NCBI GenBank assembly: GCA_004562915.1 | Contig: SFQZ01000090.1 | Span: 1 to 10,514 of the forward strand | Origin: a bacterium | GTDB lineage: Bacteria; Bacillota_A; Clostridia; Lachnospirales; Lachnospiraceae | Direction of reading: 5' to 3' | DNA: 10,514 nucleotides | Notes under the pieces: model-generated | The model's input: the letters and a program-made list of their open reading frames with translations, nothing else | Database searches by the model: none | Told to the model about the DNA's origin: nothing | Translations under genes and position numbers: made by a program | Shown here: positions 1 to 3,925 of the stretch, one piece after another | Layout of the letters: every line of letters starts with the position of its first letter | Position numbering within the stretch: position 1 is the stretch's first letter

Positions 1-59
1 TATTGAGTAAGAAGCCCCTACTTCAAAGCTTTAGGGCTTAAGTAGTGGGAGCATGTCAC
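1..59 (+). mobile_element. Right end of an IS200/IS605-type element (3' end of TnpB omega-RNA)
   Basis: The block GAAGCCCCTACTT at 11-23, an inner hairpin and the tail AAGTAGTGGGAGCATGTCAC (40-59) resemble the right ends of clostridial IS200/IS605 elements that carry tnpB, where this structure also forms the 3' scaffold of the TnpB guide RNA. The stem seen here is CTACTT (18-23) with AAGTAG (40-45), a two-base bulge (CA), then AAGC (26-29) with GCTT (36-39) around the loop TTTAGG. CCC and GGG extend the base beyond an unpaired T at 46. No transposase or TnpB reading frame is inside the window; it would lie to the left. The element should end at or just after 59, so the bases from about 60 would be host DNA and the guide portion. 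The family call rests on remembered resemblance, not on a search. Confidence 0.55.
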
Positions 60-109
60 AATAGTAACTAGAAAGAAAAATGGCAGGTATTTTAAGGGAG
101 GAGTTTATT

Positions 110-418
110 ATGGGCGATAAGATACTGGTGACACAGGCGTTGGACGAAAGAGATCTTCTGGTTAAGAAGATTGCTGATAAGATTGAAAAAGCAAGTTTTG
201 TTGATACGATCAAACCGAATGAGGATAAAGTCTACGAAAAGCGTGTAGCCAAAGAAGTCTATGCAAAGGAAGCTAAAGCGGCATATCAGCAAATCATGGA
301 TCTGATAGATCGTTTTCAGAAACTGTCAGATTTGGAAGAAAAGCGGAGTACACTTCTTGCGGAACTGGATACACAGATCAAGGTTTCAAATGCAACTACG
401 TTTATTGAAATAGCATAA
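110..418 (+). CDS. Small coiled-coil hypothetical protein, probably an internally deleted family member
   Basis: The start at 110 is chosen over the in-frame ATG at 80 because AAGGGAGGAG (93-102) sits at ideal spacing before it. The 102-residue product is highly charged and almost wholly helical (ALDERDLLVKKIADKIEKA near residues 10-28, AKEAKAAYQQIMDLIDRFQKL near 52-72), with no signal peptide or membrane segment. No enzymatic motif is visible and the function is unknown. As I recall, relatives in Firmicutes accessory DNA are roughly twice this length, share the N-terminal VTQALDERDLLVKKI region, and end in a TQIKVSNATTFIEI-like tail. Here the N-terminal block runs straight into that tail at about residue 74, so an in-frame internal deletion is likely. 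The probable IS200/IS605 end lies only about 50 bp upstream and may have cut the gene from its native promoter. Confidence 0.6.
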   Translation: MGDKILVTQALDERDLLVKKIADKIEKASFVDTIKPNEDKVYEKRVAKEVYAKEAKAAYQQIMDLIDRFQKLSDLEEKRSTLLAELDTQIKVSNATTFIEIA

Positions 419-552
419 CATAACGATAATAATGCGTGTAATCGTAAAAATGTGTCTACATTATGAAAACTTCAAACTCAACTTCCCGATAACAGGGGCA
501 ATATTTATTGTTTTTACATTACTGGACCGTAAATTGTGAATTGATAACTCTT

Positions 553-580
553 TTGACTTGAACTGTATTTAGTGTATAAA
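553..580 (+). promoter_or_regulatory. Sigma-A-type promoter of unknown target
   Basis: TTGACT (553-558) and TATAAA (575-580) are separated by 16 bp, each one mismatch or so from consensus, with TG directly before the -10 box. Transcription would start near 587. No gene begins within 280 bp downstream, so it drives either a small RNA or a long leader to the gene at 875, or it is a chance match in AT-rich DNA. Confidence 0.4.
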
Positions 581-717
581 GAACTTTTGTTCAGGCATAG
601 AATTGTGCCGAAATCCATGTGTAAGGTTATAGTGATAAGCTGATTGACTGGAAGACATCCTCATGGCTGTAATGCAGGCATATAGACTACGCGCAAAGAT
701 AATATGAAATGATGCTT

Positions 718-763
718 TTTTGGAAAATGGCTGGCTTTTGATGAAGCTGGCTGTTTTTCAAAA
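718..763 (+). other. Imperfect AU-rich hairpin with a symmetric internal loop
   Basis: TTTTGGAAAA (718-727) can pair with TTTTTCAAAA (754-763), allowing one G-U pair. GCTT (734-737) pairs with AAGC (744-747) around TTGATG. Between the two helices both strands carry the same six bases, TGGCTG (728-733 and 748-753), which cannot pair with each other. It is too weak and lacks the GC stem and trailing T run of a standard terminator. Confidence 0.25.
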
Positions 764-798
764 GAAGGAATGAAAGGGACAACAGAAAGAGCCTGAAT

Positions 799-840
799 CG
801 TAACGAATGCACTGGAATCGGGGGCGTTACGGTGTATAAT
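799..840 (+). promoter_or_regulatory. Inverted repeat and -10 box upstream of the 875 gene
   Basis: CGTAACG (799-805) and CGTTACG (825-831) form a perfect 7-bp inverted repeat with a 19-bp spacer, ending three bases before TATAAT (835-840). The best -35 at 17-bp spacing is the poor CTGGAA (812-817), inside the repeat. This arrangement would suit a repressor or activator covering the -35 region, and transcription would begin about 30 bp before the start codon. Confidence 0.4.
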
Positions 841-874
841 ATAAATTAATTAGGACAGGGAAAGAGGAAGAACC

Positions 875-1411
875 ATGAAAAAGCGAAAGAAGATTGAAAT
901 TATTACAAAAGCAATTACTGAAATAGGGCTATGCCGCTGTTCCTTTTCGTATAGCGAGGACTTTTTTTATTATTATCCAAATGAAGTAAATAAAAAATTT
1001 TTTTTGGGACAAACTGAAGCAGATTTTCAATTAGATGGCTATTGTATACGTAAAATGTCACAACTTAAGAAAGTTGAGGTTAATACTAATAAATGTAATG
1101 AGATTAATAAACGATATGGTATTACAAGAGGTATTAAGGCACCGGATATTGATCTGTCTGATTGGAGGACAATTTTTGATTCCTTAAAAACGAAGGAGCA
1201 ATTTATTATTGTGGAAGATGAAATTCATGGAGAGTTTGCTATTGGCGTAGTTGTCAAGGCGAAGAAGAATAAACTATTTCTCAGGGCGTTTGATGCAGAT
1301 GGAGTATGGTATGATGATATACTTAAGATTCCTTACTCTACTATCACAAATGTAGAATGGGGAACAAGATATTCTGATATGTGGGAAAGGTATATGAAGG
1401 AAAGACCGTAA
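875..1411 (+). CDS. Hypothetical protein, 178 residues, AT-rich orphan
   Basis: The ATG at 875 has AGAGG (863-867) at 7-bp spacing, preceded by a TATAAT box at 835-840. The product starts with a basic stretch (MKKRKK), has no signal peptide or membrane segment, and is rich in aromatic and charged residues (FFYYYPNEVNKKFFLGQ near 30-46; a C-terminal ITNVEWGTRYSDMWERY block). The alternating hydrophobic pattern near residues 112-150 (FIIVEDEI, FAIGVVVKAKKNKLFLRAFD) suggests a small beta-barrel or sandwich. I half-recognise it as one of the uncharacterised Firmicutes proteins with a motif like FDADGVWxD, but cannot name the family. Its codon use is visibly more AT-rich than that of the genes from 1484 to 7535, which fits recent acquisition. 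No partner gene is present. Confidence 0.7.
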   Translation: MKKRKKIEIITKAITEIGLCRCSFSYSEDFFYYYPNEVNKKFFLGQTEADFQLDGYCIRKMSQLKKVEVNTNKCNEINKRYGITRGIKAPDIDLSDWRTIFDSLKTKEQFIIVEDEIHGEFAIGVVVKAKKNKLFLRAFDADGVWYDDILKIPYSTITNVEWGTRYSDMWERYMKERP

Positions 1412-1483
1412 CCGTCGGAATTTGAATATGCTAAATCTACGGGAAAGAGTGTATGGTACCCGGAATAAAGCAAAGTATTTGTG

Positions 1484-2143
1484 TTACGGTGAGAGTTGAA
1501 TCCCGGTTAATGTGAATTGATTTTTACGAAACTCCAGAATGCCTTCGTCGCGCATACGTCCCAGTTCCTTGGAGAGGGCGCTTCGATCCAGGTTCAGATA
1601 ATCTGCCATTTGCTGGCGATTAAACGGAATTCGAAACGTAGTTCTGCCTTCCTTAACGGCCTGATAGGAAAGATAAGTCAGGATGCGGGCACGTGTTGAT
1701 TTGGGGGTGGTACAGAAAATGCGGTTTGAAAGTACCTGATTTTTCTGTACACAGGCATTCAGGATGTTTTTCATAAACTTTCTTTGCCAGGAATCATTCG
1801 CATACAGCGGATCTGTAAGAGCACTCAGATTCAGAAACAGAACCTCGCAGTCTTCGGCAGATACGACGTCTACCATTAAAGGCTCCCGGCTGAGCGCATA
1901 AGTTTCCGCAAAAATATGACCGGCAGAAACGTTGCTCAGGATGCTGCGATTCCCCCAGAGATCATTGATTTCAATATTGACACTGCCACGCATCACGATA
2001 CCGGCATCGGATATCATTGAGCCTGCATGGAAAATGACGGCATTTTTTGCGAAAGATGCCTGATGCATGCATTGGATAGTCTGCATTTTCTGCCATTCAG
2101 TATCATTAATTCCCTGAAAAACAGGTGATAAAAATTTCTCCAT
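1484..2143 (-). CDS. Crp/Fnr-family transcriptional regulator
   Basis: The start MEKFLSPVF at 2143 is supported by AAGGAG about 7 bases upstream on the minus strand; an in-frame ATG at 2212 would run through the divergent promoter and is rejected. The 219-residue protein has the family's two-domain plan. A cyclic-nucleotide-binding-like beta barrel spans about residues 20-115 (AVIFHAGSMISDAGIVMRGSVNIEI in register with family members), followed by a dimerisation helix and a Crp-type winged helix-turn-helix at about 147-213 (IPFNRQQMADYLNLDRSALSKELGRM). It lacks the clustered N-terminal cysteines of classical FNR, so it should not carry the FNR iron-sulfur cluster; the effector is unknown. It is divergent from a 4Fe-4S protein with an 85-bp shared region. 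Similar Crp/Fnr regulators (HcpR type) control redox and nitrosative stress genes in clostridia, which is a plausible role here but an inference. Confidence 0.88.
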   Translation of the reverse strand: MEKFLSPVFQGINDTEWQKMQTIQCMHQASFAKNAVIFHAGSMISDAGIVMRGSVNIEINDLWGNRSILSNVSAGHIFAETYALSREPLMVDVVSAEDCEVLFLNLSALTDPLYANDSWQRKFMKNILNACVQKNQVLSNRIFCTTPKSTRARILTYLSYQAVKEGRTTFRIPFNRQQMADYLNLDRSALSKELGRMRDEGILEFRKNQFTLTGIQLSP

Positions 2144-2156
2144 GAATTCTCCTTTT

Positions 2157-2170
2157 GTGGTTATAACCAC
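2157..2170. promoter_or_regulatory. Perfect 14-bp palindrome, likely operator of the Crp/Fnr regulator
   Basis: GTGGTTATAACCAC is a perfect palindrome between the regulator and the 4Fe-4S gene. Its centre (2163.5) lies about 41.5 bp before the start site predicted from the -10 box at 2193-2198, the standard class II position for Crp/Fnr activators, and that promoter has no usable -35 box of its own. For the regulator gene on the minus strand the same site falls just downstream of the predicted start site, where binding would block its own transcription. Confidence 0.6.
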
Positions 2171-2182
2171 CGAATTTTTGAT

Positions 2183-2219
2183 TTGATTATAGTATAATCC
2201 AAACAGAAGCACAAGGAGG
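2183..2219 (+). promoter_or_regulatory. Palindromic divergent promoter and Shine-Dalgarno block, copy A
   Basis: The first 19 bases are a nearly perfect palindrome (TTGATTATA, G, TATAATCCA), which places a TATAAT-type -10 box on each strand: plus at 2193-2198, minus at 2191-2186. The minus promoter has TTGTGC at 17-bp spacing as a -35 box and would serve the Crp/Fnr gene; the plus promoter serves the 4Fe-4S gene. The block ends in AAGGAGG (2213-2219), the ribosome site for the ATG at 2229. The whole 37-bp block matches 3587-3623 at 34 positions. Confidence 0.6.
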
Positions 2220-2228
2220 ACAAAAAAT

Positions 2229-2870
2229 ATGATCAGAAGAATTATACAAATTGATGAAGATAAATGTAATGGATGCGGTGCGTGTGCAAACGCATGTCAT
2301 GAAGGGGCCATCGGCATGGTGGATGGCAAGGCAAAGCTTCTTCGGGATGATTACTGTGACGGGCTGGGGGATTGTCTGCCGGAGTGCCCGACCGGTGCAA
2401 TTACGTTCGTGGAACGTGAGGCGGCGGCTTATGATGAACAGGCCGTATTGGCGAATAAGAAGAAAAAAGATGAAATGGCAAGGTCCGTTTCCTGCACTTC
2501 CAGACTTGCCCAGTGGCCGTGCCAAATCAAACTGGTTCCGGTAAACGCGCCGTATTTTGACGGTGCAAATATACTGATTGCGGCGGATTGTACGGCATAT
2601 GCCTATGCAAATGTGCATGAAGAATTTATGCGCGGAAAGATCACGCTGATCGGCTGCCCGAAGCTGGATTCGGTGGATTACAGCGGGAAACTGACACAGA
2701 TTTTTGCAAATAATGATATTTGCAGTGTTACCGTACTGCGGATGGAAGTGCCTTGCTGCGGAGGATTGGTGATGGCCGCTAAGAAAGCGCTGCAGGCTAG
2801 CGGGAAATTCATTCCGTGGCAGGTCGTTACGATTTCAACGGATGGAACATTATTGAGCCCAAGTGTATAA
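2229..2870 (+). CDS. Ferredoxin-like 4Fe-4S cluster protein
   Basis: The 213-residue protein starts at an ATG with AAGGAGG 9 bp upstream. It opens with a bacterial ferredoxin-type domain: CNGCGACANAC supplies C13, C16, C19 and C23 for a [4Fe-4S] cluster, and CDGLGDCLPECP supplies C43, C49 and C53 of a second, irregular site. The C-terminal part (about residues 95-205) contains a conserved-looking block with CTAYAYA, LIGCPKLD and a VPCCGG motif, which could hold a further metal site. There are no membrane segments, so it should be cytosolic. From memory, close relatives in Lachnospiraceae sit next to the hybrid-cluster protein gene hcp and have a cysteine-rich insert (around PCGCPG) between the two halves. 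Here residues 75-95 go directly from a lysine run to the second half, so that insert seems absent, and no hcp is in the window. It is probably an electron carrier or sensor partner under Crp/Fnr control. Confidence 0.82.
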   Translation: MIRRIIQIDEDKCNGCGACANACHEGAIGMVDGKAKLLRDDYCDGLGDCLPECPTGAITFVEREAAAYDEQAVLANKKKKDEMARSVSCTSRLAQWPCQIKLVPVNAPYFDGANILIAADCTAYAYANVHEEFMRGKITLIGCPKLDSVDYSGKLTQIFANNDICSVTVLRMEVPCCGGLVMAAKKALQASGKFIPWQVVTISTDGTLLSPSV

Positions 2871-3525
2871 GAAAAGCTCCCAGCAGTTCGGAGGCAAGAT
2901 AAATAAGTCGTCCGGCGGTCTGCCCGGTGACTAGGGCGATATCCGCAAAGACAATCTGCTGCATATGATAGTAAGGACTGACGTAAAACATGTTGATGAG
3001 TCCTTTGGTATGTAAGGCCATATTCAGCAGTGTGGCAATTCCAACTAACAGAAGAAAGAGGGTACCCGGAAGCAGGAAATCCTTTGGAAGGGAACTGTTT
3101 CTTTGGGTAAATATCAGAAAGAAACCGAGATAGATTAGAAGAAAGTGCCAGAGGTAGCTGTGTAGTGTGAGTACAGGCAGATCATAGTGCATGCCACTGG
3201 TATCGGCAAATGCGAAGATTCCTCCGAGAAGACCGAAATCAACCATAAAATTAGCCAGTACTTTGCGGAGACCCAAGAATTTCTCAGAGAGAAGACAGTA
3301 TAAAGGAAGCAGATACATTGGGATGCTGCAAAGCTGGAATGGGAAATACCACCAGTCATAGGTACAGTCGTTATTTATGAACAAAAGAATCTGCTTGACC
3401 AGCTCTGAGAGCGGGAACAGTACAGCAAGAAAAACGAGCAGTTGCTGCTGGATATTATCGGAGAAGTGATGAGACTTCCAGGCCAGTGTGATGGCAAGTA
3501 TGCTGCCGATAAGAAATATGTACAT
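2827..3525 (-). CDS. YwaF/TMEM164-like integral membrane protein
   Basis: The 232-residue protein is strongly hydrophobic with about six or seven membrane spans (near residues 2-17, 28-50, 68-80, 92-108, 122-140, 150-168, 190-215). The block DWWYFPFQLCSIPMY (about 57-71) and the later HSYLWHF (about 122-128) match the pattern of the TIGR02206/YwaF group, whose eukaryotic relative TMEM164 uses a conserved cysteine and histidine as an acyltransferase. The cysteine in FQLCS and the histidine in LHSYLWH would be the equivalents. A lipid acyl-transfer role is thus possible but inferred. The ribosome site before the ATG is weak (AAGAG). The last 44 bp overlap the end of the convergent 4Fe-4S gene. 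Its probable promoter is the minus-strand half of the palindrome at 3587-3605. Confidence 0.72.
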   Translation of the reverse strand: MYIFLIGSILAITLAWKSHHFSDNIQQQLLVFLAVLFPLSELVKQILLFINNDCTYDWWYFPFQLCSIPMYLLPLYCLLSEKFLGLRKVLANFMVDFGLLGGIFAFADTSGMHYDLPVLTLHSYLWHFLLIYLGFFLIFTQRNSSLPKDFLLPGTLFLLLVGIATLLNMALHTKGLINMFYVSPYYHMQQIVFADIALVTGQTAGRLIYLASELLGAFLIHLGSIMFHPLKS

Positions 3526-3586
3526 TTTTAATCATCTCTTTTCTTTCGTTGTGTTAAGAGTTATATCTGCTATGTGCAATTCTGCC

Positions 3587-3623
3587 TTGATTATAGTATA
3601 ATCAAGACAGAAACACAAGGAGG
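3587..3623 (+). repeat. Palindromic promoter and Shine-Dalgarno block, copy B
   Basis: TTGATTATAGTATAATCAA (3587-3605) is a perfect 19-bp palindrome with TATAAT boxes on both strands (plus 3597-3602). It is followed by ACAGAAACACAAGGAGG. The 37 bp differ from copy A (2183-2219) at only three positions. On the minus strand TTGTGT at 17-bp spacing gives a promoter for the YwaF-like gene about 60 bp away. On the plus strand the block would serve a TTG start at 3633, but the frame there is very short. The 14-bp GTGGTTATAACCAC operator next to copy A is not present here. Confidence 0.6.
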
Positions 3624-3632
3624 CGGTTGGCT

Positions 3633-3710
3633 TTGGGAGAGCGTAGAAAAAAGCCTTTTAAAGCGCTAACCGGAAGCTTGAATTGTGATAAGAAAAGAGC
3701 AGGAGAATGA
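3633..3710 (+). pseudogene. 25-codon frame after the copy B promoter, possible stump of a lost gene
   Basis: A TTG codon at 3633 lies 9 bp after AAGGAGG and opens a basic frame, MGERRKKPFKALTGSLN and onward, which stops with TGA at 3708-3710. Promoter and ribosome site are strong, yet the frame is only 25 codons and then runs into the symporter remnant on the opposite strand. This is most simply the 5' stump of a gene removed by the rearrangement that left that remnant. A genuine small basic peptide is the alternative. Confidence 0.3.
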
Positions 3711-3737
3711 GAAATGGGACATTTTTATTTTGTTCGC

Positions 3738-3866
3738 CACATCAGTAAATGCATCAACGATTCGCGCAACCATCATCATCAATCCCACCAGGCCGCTGGA
3801 AACACCCATTACATCGGTATAGAATTTCATCAAAAACATGGATGAAAGAATAAAAATAAAATTCCC
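3738..3866 (-). pseudogene. Fragment of a GPH-family sugar:cation symporter
   Basis: The minus strand encodes about 43 residues (GNFIFILSSMFLMKFYTDVM, then GVSSGLVGLMMMVARIVDAFTDV) that match the first two membrane helices of GPH/MelB-type symporters, whose N-termini typically read GDFGNN, then FYTDVxG, then ARxxDAxxDP. Similarity stops on both sides: before the glycine at 3866 and after the valine at 3738, where unrelated sequence follows and soon stops. Intact members are about 450-500 residues. The scrap lies just beyond the GH3 gene in the same direction, so the original operon probably paired transporter and glucosidase. Confidence 0.65.
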
Positions 3867-3909
3867 CGGCGGAAGTTGTACAGAGTTCACTGCACAGACC
3901 CCGACGGGG
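3864..3909 (-). terminator. Possible terminator hairpin after the GH3 gene
   Basis: Read on the minus strand, CCCCG and CGGGG (3909-3905 and 3868-3864) can pair. Inside them TGTGCAG and CTGTACA pair with one G-U around the loop TGAACT. A T-rich run (AATTTTATTTTTATTC) follows. It begins 17 bp after the GH3 stop. The unpaired bases between the two helices and the fact that the T run is symporter remnant coding DNA make the call uncertain. Confidence 0.35.
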
Positions 3910-3925
3910 CAAATTTATGCTTCTT

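Larger units (their letters stand above)
419..874. other. Gene-poor gap with promoter-like and hairpin signals
   Basis: I find no reading frame with a ribosome site and protein-like composition in this stretch of about 450 bp. It does hold a good promoter-like sequence (553-580), an imperfect AU-rich hairpin (718-763) and an inverted repeat with a -10 box before the next gene (799-840), each listed separately. The 553 promoter and the hairpin could frame a small RNA of roughly 180 nucleotides, but I recognise no RNA family. It could equally be decayed coding DNA. Confidence 0.5.

Noticed and set aside
826..1491. 9-bp direct repeat GTTACGGTG at 826-834 and 1483-1491 flanking the orphan gene, as if a target-site duplication
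   Set aside because: A 9-mer recurring in 10 kb is not rare, there are no terminal inverted repeats or transposase, and the first copy overlaps a separate inverted repeat.
2187..2618. Minus-strand frame of 143 codons over the 4Fe-4S gene
   Set aside because: It lies antisense to well-supported coding with the ferredoxin cysteine motifs and crosses the divergent promoter region.
3903..3923. CCCCGACGGGG taken alone as a terminator
   Set aside because: Four pairs around a three-base loop without a T run on either side; only the larger folding with 3864-3868 is worth listing.
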